64,000 nucleotides of DNA. Source: Gammaproteobacteria bacterium. Lineage in GTDB: Bacteria; Pseudomonadota; Gammaproteobacteria; Xanthomonadales; Wenzhouxiangellaceae. Positions within the stretch are counted from its first letter, which is position 1. Each line of letters begins with the position of its first letter. The position numbers were made by a program, and so were the translations under genes. Positions 39,855 through 49,210 of this stretch are shown one piece after another. Location of the stretch: assembly GCA_021772975.1 (NCBI GenBank), contig JAJFKY010000016.1:124001-188000 (forward strand), written 5' to 3'. The notes below the pieces were generated by a model. That model saw only the letters and a program-made list of their open reading frames with translations, had not been told where the DNA came from and made no database searches.

Positions 39855-41711
39855 ATGCAATTTAATAGCAAACACTTTTATTCGCTGGGCGGGCTGCTGC
39901 TGCTGGCGGTGCTGTTTCTGGCGCTGACCATGATCACCAGCGGACTGTTCCGCGGCGCGCGTATGGATTTGACCGAAAACAATCTGTATACCCTGAGCGC
40001 CGGCACCAAAAACATTCTGAGCAGCATCGAAGAACCGCTTCAGGTGCAGCTGTATTTTTCCGAAGCCGCCAGTTCCGATCTGCCGCAAATCCGCAGCTAT
40101 TACCGGCGGGTGCGGGAGTTGCTGGAAGAATTCAGTCAACGGGCGGGCGGTAATCTGCAGGTCAGTTATATCGATCCGGCACCATTTTCTGAACAGGAAG
40201 ATCAGGCCGCCGCCTATGGCCTGCAGGCCGTACCGGTCAACAGCAGCGGCGACTCGCTGTATTTCGGGCTGGTGGCGACCAACAGTATCGACGGCGCGGA
40301 GACCATTCCGTTTCTGCAACCGGATAAAGAGGCTTTTCTGGAATACGATCTGGCTAAAATCATTTATACCCTGAATCAGCCGGAACGCTTGCGGGTTGGT
40401 TTGATCACCGGCCTGCCGATCAATGGTGGCTTTGATCCGCAGCGCCAGACCGCGCTGGAGCCATGGGCCATCTATACTCAGCTGGAGCAGTTTTTTGAAC
40501 TGGAGTTGATAGACGCCAGCGCCAGCGAACTACCCGCTGGAATAGCGCTGCTGATGATGGTCCACCCCAAGGGATTGACGCCGGAGTTGCTGTATTCGAT
40601 TGATCAGTTTGCGCTGCAGGGCGGACGGGTGCTGGCCTATGTGGATAGCTACGCTGAACAGGATGCCGGCGCCAGTCCACAGGCGCCAGGTATGCCGCCT
40701 CAGGCTGGCGGCAAATCAGATTTACCCGATCTGTTCGCAGCCTGGGGCGTGACCTTTGATGAATTTACCTTCGTCGCGGACGCCTTGTATGCCTTGCAGG
40801 TCAGTGTCGGCGCGGGCCAGCCGCCGGTCAGGCACCTGGGCATCCTGGGGCTGAATGGCGAGGCGATCAACGGCGAAGATATCATCACCGCTGACTTGAG
40901 CACGGTCAATCTGTCCAGCGGTGGACAGTTCATGCCGGCTGAGAATGCCACCACGATACTGGAACCTTTACTGCAAAGCAGCGAGAACAGTCAGCTGCTG
41001 GACACTCAGCGCCTGCAGTTTTTGCCCAACCCTTCGCAATTACTGAATGGCTTCCAGGCTTCCGGAATCCGCTACAATATCGCCGTGCGGGTGAGTGGTG
41101 AAGCGACCACGGCCTTCGCTGACCGGGCCGCCAGCAATTCCGGTGTTACCAGCGGTGACATCAATGTGGTGCTGGTGGGTGACACCGACCTGCTGAGCGA
41201 CCGCTTCTGGGTGCAGTCGCAGAACTTTTTTGGCCAGACGATTCTGACCCCGTTTGCCAACAATGGTGATATGGCCATCAACGCGGTGGATAACCTGATC
41301 GGCAACAGCGATTTAATCAGTATCCGCACCCGCGCGGTTTCCAGCCGGCCGTTTGATCGGGTGAATGAATTGCGGCTGGCCGCGGAACGTCGTCTGCAGG
41401 ATACCGAGGAACAGCTGCAACAGCGGTTGCAGGAAACCGAGCAGCGTCTGAACGAGCTGCAATCGGCCCGTGGCAGCAATGCTCAGGATGGCAATCTGGC
41501 GGTCTTCAGTGCCGAGCAGGAAGCCGAGGTCAAGCGCTTTTTGGATCAGAAACTGGAAATCCGGCGGGAACTGCGCCAGGTGCGCCGTGAGCTGGACAAG
41601 GATATTGAAGCGCTGGGCAATAACCTGAAAGTTCTGAATATTTTTCTGGTGCCCGTGCTGGTGCTCATAGCAGCTGTGCTGTGGTATTGGCGCCGGCGCC
41701 GCACTGCCTGA
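39855..41711 (+). CDS. Gld-like ABC-associated protein (GldG/ABC_transp_aux type)
   Basis: MDLTENNLYTLSAGTKNILSSIEEPLQVQLYFSEAASSDLPQIRSYYRRVRELLEEF; C-terminal coiled coil and TM. Confidence 0.87.
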   Translation: MQFNSKHFYSLGGLLLLAVLFLALTMITSGLFRGARMDLTENNLYTLSAGTKNILSSIEEPLQVQLYFSEAASSDLPQIRSYYRRVRELLEEFSQRAGGNLQVSYIDPAPFSEQEDQAAAYGLQAVPVNSSGDSLYFGLVATNSIDGAETIPFLQPDKEAFLEYDLAKIIYTLNQPERLRVGLITGLPINGGFDPQRQTALEPWAIYTQLEQFFELELIDASASELPAGIALLMMVHPKGLTPELLYSIDQFALQGGRVLAYVDSYAEQDAGASPQAPGMPPQAGGKSDLPDLFAAWGVTFDEFTFVADALYALQVSVGAGQPPVRHLGILGLNGEAINGEDIITADLSTVNLSSGGQFMPAENATTILEPLLQSSENSQLLDTQRLQFLPNPSQLLNGFQASGIRYNIAVRVSGEATTAFADRAASNSGVTSGDINVVLVGDTDLLSDRFWVQSQNFFGQTILTPFANNGDMAINAVDNLIGNSDLISIRTRAVSSRPFDRVNELRLAAERRLQDTEEQLQQRLQETEQRLNELQSARGSNAQDGNLAVFSAEQEAEVKRFLDQKLEIRRELRQVRRELDKDIEALGNNLKVLNIFLVPVLVLIAAVLWYWRRRRTA

Positions 41712-41730
41712 TTGCCTGGGAGAATCAGCC

Positions 41731-42930
41731 ATGAAAAAAAGCAGTTTTGTTATTCTTGGAGTACTCGCGCTGGCAGCCGTGCTGGTCGCCTGGCAGCTGG
41801 GCCTCAAACCACGTCAGGCTGACCCGCTGAATGCGGAGGCATTGAGTGCCGGTGAATTGCTGTTACCGGACTTTGCCGACAGCGCCAATCAGATCGAGCA
41901 GGTGGAAATTATTGGTGCCGGCAATAACACCCTGGTGACATTGCAGCGCGGCGAGGATCACTGGGGTATCGTCGAGCGTGGTGGTTTCCCGGCCGACTGG
42001 TCGCAGGTCCGGGGCTTATTGCGGGAACTGGGTCAGGCCGAAGTGATTGCGCCCAAAACCGCCCGGCCTGAGAATTATGCCCGCCTCGGGGTTGCTGATG
42101 TCAGCACTGACAATACCGGCGGCGGTCTGCTGCGCTGGGGCAGCGCACCCGATCAGTCACTGATCATCGGGATTGAGCCGAGTGATCTGACCGGCCGTTA
42201 TGTGCGTCAGCCGGAGGCCGCTCAGAGCTATCTGGTGGATCAGCCGCTGGAGGTAAGAACCGATCCGCGTGACTGGATTGATGCGGCCATTCTGGATTGG
42301 CAGGCTGACCGCTTGCGGAGCATCACCATCCGGCATGCCGATGGCGATACCGTACGCATCCAGCGCAGCAATCCGGATGCCCTGGAAATGAACCTGATCA
42401 ATATTCCTGATGGCCGTGAGATCAGCGGGCAGTGGGCAGTCAATGGGATTGCCAACAGTCTGGTCAGTCTGCGCGCGGATGATGTACGCCGCGCCTCAGG
42501 AGAATTACCCGACAACGCCACCCGGGCATTATTTGAGACCGATGACGGCATCAATCTGGTGCTCAGCCTGTACCGTGATGAGGCGCCTGCGGATAATCCG
42601 GAAAGCGCTGCCGAGGAAGGCGCCATTGAGACTGCTGAGGGTGAATACCTGGTGCGGTTTGAAGTGACTCGGGAACCGCAGCCAGCCAATTCTCAGGCAG
42701 TCGCTAATCAAGACGCAGAAACTGATTCCGGGGCAGCGCCATCCGCTACGGTGATGGATACAAGCGATAACCAGGACGCTGATCCACAGGCTGAGGTCGA
42801 GCGCCTGAGCAGGCGGGTTGACGGCTGGGAGTTTATTATTCCGGACTACAAATACAACAGCATTAACAAACGTCTGGAAGACCTGTTGAAACCATTGCCT
42901 TCGGATAGCGATGCCAGCGTTACGGAATGA
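41731..42930 (+). CDS. DUF4340 domain protein
   Basis: Follows gldG-like gene; single N-terminal TM; VTLQRGEDHWGIVERGGFPADWSQVRGLLRELGQ. Confidence 0.75.
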   Translation: MKKSSFVILGVLALAAVLVAWQLGLKPRQADPLNAEALSAGELLLPDFADSANQIEQVEIIGAGNNTLVTLQRGEDHWGIVERGGFPADWSQVRGLLRELGQAEVIAPKTARPENYARLGVADVSTDNTGGGLLRWGSAPDQSLIIGIEPSDLTGRYVRQPEAAQSYLVDQPLEVRTDPRDWIDAAILDWQADRLRSITIRHADGDTVRIQRSNPDALEMNLINIPDGREISGQWAVNGIANSLVSLRADDVRRASGELPDNATRALFETDDGINLVLSLYRDEAPADNPESAAEEGAIETAEGEYLVRFEVTREPQPANSQAVANQDAETDSGAAPSATVMDTSDNQDADPQAEVERLSRRVDGWEFIIPDYKYNSINKRLEDLLKPLPSDSDASVTE

Positions 42931-42953
42931 GTTGAAAATAACCTCGGCAACCG

Positions 42954-43322
42954 GTGTCTGAACGGCAGATACTGTTGCTGATAGCCAGTCTGCTGGGTGG
43001 ACTGGCGGTGCTGCTGGGCGCGTTCGGCGCCCACGCACTGCAACTCACGACACCTCACTCCGGCTGGTTTGAAACAGCCAGTCAATATCATTTTTATCAT
43101 AGTCTGGCGCTGCTGATCCTGGCCGTATTACCACTGCCCGGGCGTTGGCGACGCGCGGTAGCTATTGCCTGGGTGGCTGGGTTACTGATGTTTTCCGGCA
43201 GCCTGTACCTGGCGGCGGTGGAATGGGTGCGCTGGTTCTGGTTGACGCCGGTGGGTGGCGTGGCCCTGCTGCTCGGCTGGCTGTTGCTGGCGCTGGCTGT
43301 CACCAGACCGGCACAGCGTTAG
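42954..43322 (+). CDS. DUF423 family membrane protein
   Basis: LGGLAVLLGAFGAHAL...ASQYHFYHSLALL...FSGSLYLAA...TPVGGVALLLGW; GTG start. Confidence 0.88.
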   Translation: MSERQILLLIASLLGGLAVLLGAFGAHALQLTTPHSGWFETASQYHFYHSLALLILAVLPLPGRWRRAVAIAWVAGLLMFSGSLYLAAVEWVRWFWLTPVGGVALLLGWLLLALAVTRPAQR

Positions 43323-43491
43323 CTGTTTGCACCGCCGGCGGACAAAGCCTGCGTGCCGACTGAAAGTATATTAATGACTGGACCGTATTCCGGCGTTTAG
43401 GTCATGCCTGTTAACGCTTCATCGCTGGCCCGCCCGGAACTTCAGGCAAGGCTATGTCATAATCAGTAAAACTCTGATCGGGGAGATCACA

Positions 43492-46395
43492 ATGCAAAAA
43501 ACTCAATTTTTCATGGGCCTGCTGGGCAGCATAGCGTTGGCATTGAGCATGGCAGCTTCATCAGCAGCGCATGCACAAATCACGGTAACCGGTCTGGATG
43601 GAACCGTGACAGTTTCTCAGGATGAGTTGGGTATTCCTTCAATCAGTGGCGGTAGTGAACATGATGTGGCGTTTGTGCAGGGTTATCTGCATGCCCGCGA
43701 CCGGTTTTTTGCCATGGACCTGAACCGCCGGGTGCCCAGCGGCAGCGCGGCCGAACTGTTCGGGCCCAGCGTGCTGGCTGATGATATTCAACTACGTACT
43801 TTGGGACTCAGGCGTGCAGCCTGGGCCACCTATGCGGCAATGAGTGTCAATACCCGCGCCTGGATACAGGCGTACTCCAACGGTGTGAATGCTTATCTGG
43901 ACGAAGGAAATCCGCTGCCACCGGAATATGGCGTACTGCAATTGGATCAGGTGCCGCCGTGGTCCCCGGTGGATTCCATCGTGGTCGGCAAGGCGCTGGC
44001 CTTTCAGTTATCTTTTGATCTGGATATTGATAACACCATCAGCGCCATGGCCTTTCAACAGGCGGGCGCTGTTGTCGGGTTCGATGGCGCAGCGTTGTTC
44101 TCGCAAGACCTGTTCCGCAGCGCACCGGTGGATGACCGGGTAACTGTTCCAGGTTTTCTGCAAAGCATCGGTGGCGTTATGCTGCCGGCGGTAACCGCGC
44201 AGATTGCTCAGGAGTCGAACGGTGGCAAAAGTGCGTCCACAGCTGAACGCGTATCGATGGGTGCGATTGACCCGGTCGGGGTTGAGCTGGCCAAAAGCTA
44301 CCGGGAAAAAATCAGCACCGTGCCGATGCTGAAAGACAGCCTGGATCGGCGCAGTACTGAAATTGGTTCCAATGCGTGGGCGGTCAGTGGTGATTTTACC
44401 GCCAATGGCAATGCCATTCTGGCCAATGATCCGCATTTGTCGCTGTCGTTTCCTTCAGTATTTACCGAAGAACAGCTGATCAACACCGGACAGGGAATTA
44501 CCGTGAGTGGCGTTGCGGTGCCGGGCGCACCGGGCATTATCCAGGGCTGTAATCAGTTTCTGTGCTGGGGAACCACCACCAACCCGATGGACGTGACCGA
44601 TACCTATCAGGAAACCCTGGCGCTCAATGGTCTGGGATTGCCGGTAGCCACCACATTCAGAGGCCAGGAAGAACAGGTGCTGGCGGTATTTCAAAGCTAT
44701 TTTGTCAACGACAGCAATGATGGCAACATCAACAGCGTGACCCGTGCCAATGTGGGTTATGACCAGGGCGGTATCACCTTCATCGTACCACGCCGCAATA
44801 ATGGGCCTTTGGTGGAAGTTGACGGGACATTCGGTCTCAGCGTGCAATATTCAGGCTGGGGCGCGACGTTTGAACTGGAGTCTTTCCGGCGCATCAATCG
44901 CGCACGCAACCTGAGTCAATTCCAAGCTGCCCTGCAGTTTTTTGATGTCGGATCGCAAAACTTCCTGTATGCCGATGTAGCAGGCAATATCGCCTATTAT
45001 GTGAGTGCCGAACAGCCTGTGCGTGCTGATCTTCAGGACGATATGGCGCCAGATGGCGGCATCCCGCCATTCTTAATCCGCGATGGTTCAGGCACCTTGA
45101 ATCACGAATGGCTGCCGGTGCGCAACCGCCAGCCCAATCAGGCCGTGCCGTATGAAATTCTGCCGTTCAGCGAAATGCCGCAGGCAGTCAATCCGGCCAC
45201 CGGTTATCTGGCCAATGCCAATAATGACCCGATCGGCACCACACTGGATAACAACGCATTGAATCAGATCCGTCCAGGTGGCGGTTTGTATTATCTGAAT
45301 CCAGGTTATTCAGAGTTCCGACAGGGGCGGATTGACCGGGTGCTGCAGGATTTGATCGCACAGGGCAATATTACGGTTCAGGATATGGTGGCGCTGCAAG
45401 GCAACAATCAGTTACTGGATGCCCAGTTGGCGGTACCGTCTATCCTTGCTTTTTATCAGCCTATTGCGCAAATCAGACAGGCAGGTATTGTCGATTGCGG
45501 TCCTCCGGTCAGCCCCGAGAATGCTTTAATCTGTGATGACAGTCTGGCTGAGGCTGTGGGCATTCTGGCTGGATGGGATTTTTCCACTCCGACAGGCATT
45601 CAGGCTGGCTTTGATCCGGGCGATAACCCGGCGTCATTACCAGTGCCAGGTGCCGCGGAAATCGAAGCCAGCGTGGCCGCGACCCTATTCGCGGCATGGC
45701 GCGGTCAGGTAATCGCCAACTCGGTGGATGGTTTTTTGAACGCTGTGGGTCTGGATGATTTCGGGCCCGGCAGCCGGCAGGCATTGTCAGCGACCTATAA
45801 CCAGATTCTCAACTTTTCGGAATTGCAGGGAGTAGGTGCTTCCGGGGTGCCACTGTTGCAGGCGCCTGGAATCGCTGATCCGGCACAGGCGGCCACGGCG
45901 GTGGTGATCGGCAGTTTGCAGTCTGCTTTGGAGTTGCTGGCCAGCGATGAGTTTGCACCGGCGTTTAATAACTCTACTGACCTGATGGATTATCGTTGGG
46001 GTCGGTTGCATCGTATTGTTTATGATCATCCGTTTGATACTGATCCGTTCAATGTTCCCAACGGAGGAGGCTTTACCGATCTCGCCTCTGATTTGCCGGG
46101 TATTGCCAGGGCCGGAGGTTATGACACGGTGGATGCCTCATCGCACAGCACACGCGCGGATGGTCTGAACGAATTCATGTTCGGCTCAGGACCCGCCCGC
46201 CGCTTTGTCGGCGAAATGCGCCCATCCGGTCCGGCGGGTCTGGAAGTCATTCCCGGTGGCCGCAGTTCGGTGTTCTTCAGTCCGAATTATGCCGATCAAC
46301 TGCCATTGTGGCTGACCAATGATTATCATCCGCTGACTCTGGGCAGTGCCGCCGCGCAGGCTAGCGCGGTCAGCGTACTGACTTTTTCACCGTGA
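43492..46395 (+). CDS. Penicillin acylase family protein (Ntn-hydrolase)
   Basis: DELGIPSISGGSEHDVAFVQGYLHARDRFFAMDLNRR; nucleophile region STEIGSNAWAVSGDFTANGNAILANDPHL. Confidence 0.93.
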   Translation: MQKTQFFMGLLGSIALALSMAASSAAHAQITVTGLDGTVTVSQDELGIPSISGGSEHDVAFVQGYLHARDRFFAMDLNRRVPSGSAAELFGPSVLADDIQLRTLGLRRAAWATYAAMSVNTRAWIQAYSNGVNAYLDEGNPLPPEYGVLQLDQVPPWSPVDSIVVGKALAFQLSFDLDIDNTISAMAFQQAGAVVGFDGAALFSQDLFRSAPVDDRVTVPGFLQSIGGVMLPAVTAQIAQESNGGKSASTAERVSMGAIDPVGVELAKSYREKISTVPMLKDSLDRRSTEIGSNAWAVSGDFTANGNAILANDPHLSLSFPSVFTEEQLINTGQGITVSGVAVPGAPGIIQGCNQFLCWGTTTNPMDVTDTYQETLALNGLGLPVATTFRGQEEQVLAVFQSYFVNDSNDGNINSVTRANVGYDQGGITFIVPRRNNGPLVEVDGTFGLSVQYSGWGATFELESFRRINRARNLSQFQAALQFFDVGSQNFLYADVAGNIAYYVSAEQPVRADLQDDMAPDGGIPPFLIRDGSGTLNHEWLPVRNRQPNQAVPYEILPFSEMPQAVNPATGYLANANNDPIGTTLDNNALNQIRPGGGLYYLNPGYSEFRQGRIDRVLQDLIAQGNITVQDMVALQGNNQLLDAQLAVPSILAFYQPIAQIRQAGIVDCGPPVSPENALICDDSLAEAVGILAGWDFSTPTGIQAGFDPGDNPASLPVPGAAEIEASVAATLFAAWRGQVIANSVDGFLNAVGLDDFGPGSRQALSATYNQILNFSELQGVGASGVPLLQAPGIADPAQAATAVVIGSLQSALELLASDEFAPAFNNSTDLMDYRWGRLHRIVYDHPFDTDPFNVPNGGGFTDLASDLPGIARAGGYDTVDASSHSTRADGLNEFMFGSGPARRFVGEMRPSGPAGLEVIPGGRSSVFFSPNYADQLPLWLTNDYHPLTLGSAAAQASAVSVLTFSP

Positions 46396-46402
46396 GCGAT
46401 TA

Positions 46403-47047
46403 TTGGAATTGAAGCGCTTCAATTCCAGTACCATACCAACGGCGGTCAAGCATTTGACCGCCGTTGATCCATTACTCGGCCGGTTTATGCAGCAGCATAT
46501 CCAGCAGCACGGGCATTGCCCGATCAAACCGCGTCCAGTGCCATCTCTGTTCACCCCGCTGGCCCGTTCGATTGTTTATCAGCAGTTATCCGGCAAGGCC
46601 GCTGGCACCATTTATGGTCGTTTCCGGGATCTGTTCAATAACCGCAGACCGACGGCTACGGCGCTGTTGCGGCTTACTTATGAGCAACTACGCGCGGCCG
46701 GCTTATCGCATAACAAAACCCTCGCCCTGCAGGATCTCGCGGAAAAAATCGTGCGCCGGCAATTACCGGCTGCCGCCCGTGTGCACAGCATCAAAGATGA
46801 CCAACTGATTGAGCAATTGACTCAGGTGCGTGGTATCGGGGTGTGGACGGTACAGATGTTTCTGATGTTCTGGCTGGGCCGTATGGACATTCTGCCGGTG
46901 GCCGATCTGGGCATCCAGAAGGGTCTGCAGATTCTGGATGGCCTGGAGGCTTTGCCAGCTCCAGATGAACTGAGCGAACGCGGTGCCTGCTGGGGGCCTT
47001 ACCGCAGCGTTGCCAGCTGGTATCTGTGGCGCTGCACGGAAGTTTAA
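46403..47047 (+). CDS. DNA-3-methyladenine glycosylase II-like (HhH-GPD)
   Basis: LARSIVYQQLSGKAAGTIYGRF...LIEQLTQVRGIGVWTVQMFLMFWLGRMDILPVADLGIQKG; start codon uncertain (TTG at 46403). Confidence 0.88.
   Translation: MELKRFNSSTIPTAVKHLTAVDPLLGRFMQQHIQQHGHCPIKPRPVPSLFTPLARSIVYQQLSGKAAGTIYGRFRDLFNNRRPTATALLRLTYEQLRAAGLSHNKTLALQDLAEKIVRRQLPAAARVHSIKDDQLIEQLTQVRGIGVWTVQMFLMFWLGRMDILPVADLGIQKGLQILDGLEALPAPDELSERGACWGPYRSVASWYLWRCTEV
46404..46427. other. Perfect 24-bp palindrome
   Basis: TGGAATTGAAGCGCTTCAATTCCA. Confidence 0.9.
46438..46465. other. Perfect hairpin
   Basis: AACGGCGGTCAA-gcat-TTGACCGCCGTT. Confidence 0.9.
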
Positions 47048-47139
47048 ATGATTGTTTGCTGACTGTATCGGTCACAGCGCTGCTTGAAGCAGAGGCTGTC
47101 TGACCGCATGATGGTAGACAGCACTGAATCGGATCATTT

Positions 47140-47589
47140 ATGAATTTGCTGGAATTATTCTCGCTGCGGCACACCCAGGTTACTCACGTGCATGCCGAAT
47201 TACATGAGCAGGTTGCCAATGACCAGCGGATTCAGGCCAAAATCGAACTCAATCTGACCCCCAAGGAAATGTCCGGCAATGGGCAAAACAGCATGCCGGC
47301 TTTTCAGATCAGCGTCGGACTGACCTGTGTCGGCGAACTGCAGGGCGCCAAGCAGCCGGCTTTTAATCTGCAGGTGGTCATGCAGGCGGCTTATCAGCAG
47401 GTCCAGGGCGAGGCCATGAAGCTGGCGGAATTCAGTCAGCATCACAGTACCCTGACCAGACAATTGTATCCGCTGGCGCATCAGCACCTGCGTGGCTTGA
47501 TGCTGCAGGTCGGTCTCGAGCAGGTGAAGTTGCCGTATGATCTGCTCAATACCGGCGGCGCCGCGATTGCGCCGCAGTCATTACACTAG
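47140..47589 (+). CDS. Hypothetical protein, possibly SecB-like
   Basis: Size and order of motifs; C-terminal STLTRQLYPLAHQHLRGLMLQVGLEQVKLPYDLL resembles the SecB C-terminal region. Confidence 0.55.
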   Translation: MNLLELFSLRHTQVTHVHAELHEQVANDQRIQAKIELNLTPKEMSGNGQNSMPAFQISVGLTCVGELQGAKQPAFNLQVVMQAAYQQVQGEAMKLAEFSQHHSTLTRQLYPLAHQHLRGLMLQVGLEQVKLPYDLLNTGGAAIAPQSLH

Positions 47590-47627
47590 CTGGTTGATTG
47601 GGCGGAGAGTTTCTCTGCACTCTAGCT

Positions 47628-47714
47628 TGTCATTCTGAACGCAGTGAAGAATCTCTCCTGGATTGGACTGATGGGTAGTGATGAGGAGATCCTTCGCTGG
47701 CGCTCAGGATGACA
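47628..47714. repeat. Dispersed palindromic intergenic repeat
   Basis: TGTCATTCTGAACGCAGTGAAGAATCTC and an opposing GAGGAGATCCTTCGCTGGCGCTCAGGATGACA. Confidence 0.7.
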
Positions 47715-47770
47715 TGTATGAGTTCTTCATGGATATTGGCATTTTCAATGGTTGCAGCCTCAGCAAAGGC

Positions 47771-47798
47771 TGTCATTCTGAACGCAGTGAAGAATCTC
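47771..47798. repeat. Second copy of TGTCATTCTGAACGCAGTGAAGAATCTC
   Basis: Identical 28-mer to 47628-47655. Confidence 0.85.
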
Positions 47799-48041
47799 CG
47801 CACGCTATCTGTGCCATCCAGCTCAACTAAAGAGGATTTCGCCTCTCACTGCGTGAGCTGATAACAGTGTCCTGCGTCGGGGCACGCATGTATTTGAGAT
47901 TCTGTCACAGCACGCTACCCGCTCTTTGCCGTTTGAGTTGGCCTTCCGAACGCACTGTTGCATGCAGGCGTGCATGATGTCGGCGGTGTGTTCGGAAGGC
48001 TTGCCCGCTTGCGGGTCAACTCAACCAGGCCAGTTTCTTTG

Positions 48042-48068
48042 GTGACTTTCTTACACTAAGAAAGTCAC
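48042..48068. repeat. Inverted repeat
   Basis: GTGACTTTCTTA-cac-TAAGAAAGTCAC. Confidence 0.85.
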
Positions 48069-48171
48069 TCGCCACAGCTCGCGTAGCGAGCGGGCGAAAC
48101 ACTCAGGCTACAGATTTGAGTAAAGCCGACCAGCCTAATAAATAATCAAACAACGATTCTTAAAGCCTTTC

Positions 48172-49197
48172 TCAGCGCTGAGAAAGGCCCTGATAACACC
48201 AATGCCATGGCTCCCAGTTGATGCCATGCATATTGTCTTGCGGATAAGATTCAACAAACCCGTAATCACCGGCGTGCTGAGTCAGCCAGGCATAGGCTGT
48301 GGTGGTCGAAAAAGCGTTTTCCAGCGGCAGGCGGCCAGGGGTGTTAAGGTCCAGGGCGCGACCGGTATGGTGTTCGCTGAAGCCTGGCGCGGCGGAGACT
48401 TTGAGGATCTCGGTAATGGCCTGGCCGCGGGCAAGTTTGCGCTCGATAATGCCGGTCTGGTAAGCCAGATCGCGGTAAGCCGATACCATGACCAGGTCGA
48501 TGCCATCAGCGCGGGCGGCGCTTTGCATTCTGTGCCAGCCGCGCAGGCTGGCGGGTGTCAGCCGTTGGGGGCGATCGAAACAGTCTTGACCGGCACTCAC
48601 CAGCCGCGCTGGCGGTGGTTGCATGGGAAGCTTATGCCGAATGCCATATGTCTGCTCAATACCTAAAGCCCTCAAGGTTTTCAATACCTGTTGCTGATAG
48701 CGGGTCTGGCGTCGCCGCAGGTTCTTGTGCATTTCCAGGCAGGGCAGCCCCAGACGGTCGCATTGTTCCAGCTCGCGTCCAGCCTGATAACCCAGGCGTT
48801 GATATAAACCCGTGGCATTCAGTGATGCTTCCGCCAGCAACCGGGTGATACCGTAGCTGGCGGCGGCCTGTTCGACCCGGCTCACCAGGCGTCGCGCATA
48901 GCTTTGGCTGCCGCTGGCAGGCTCGACAAATACAGCCACCAGTTCCTCACTGTCCAGGCGCAATCCGGCACTGGCCAGGGGCTGACCGACCGGACCCAGC
49001 ACCCACAGGCAATTCTGCCTGACCAGTTCACGATATTTGTCGATCACATCGGCGTCGCGCCACAACACGATCTGGCTGCGCTGGTAGGCCTGGCAGGTAA
49101 TCTGGTCAATGGCGCGGCTGCGCGTACGCATCAGACCTGACAGATCGTGTTCGCGGGCAGCTCGGATGGCGTATTGGCTGGCGGCTGGATTGCTCAT
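48172..49197 (-). CDS. Fusion of N-terminal GNAT acetyltransferase and C-terminal VanY-like D,D-carboxypeptidase (M15B)
   Basis: GNAT-like VAVFVEPASGSQSYARRLVSRVEQAAASYGITRLLAEASLNATGLYQRLGYQ; VanY-like VSAYRDLAYQTGIIERKL...SEHHTGRALDL...YGFVESYP...EPWHW. Confidence 0.85.
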   Translation of the reverse strand: MSNPAASQYAIRAAREHDLSGLMRTRSRAIDQITCQAYQRSQIVLWRDADVIDKYRELVRQNCLWVLGPVGQPLASAGLRLDSEELVAVFVEPASGSQSYARRLVSRVEQAAASYGITRLLAEASLNATGLYQRLGYQAGRELEQCDRLGLPCLEMHKNLRRRQTRYQQQVLKTLRALGIEQTYGIRHKLPMQPPPARLVSAGQDCFDRPQRLTPASLRGWHRMQSAARADGIDLVMVSAYRDLAYQTGIIERKLARGQAITEILKVSAAPGFSEHHTGRALDLNTPGRLPLENAFSTTTAYAWLTQHAGDYGFVESYPQDNMHGINWEPWHWCYQGLSQR

Positions 49198-49210
49198 GCC
49201 CTGAGCAGCA

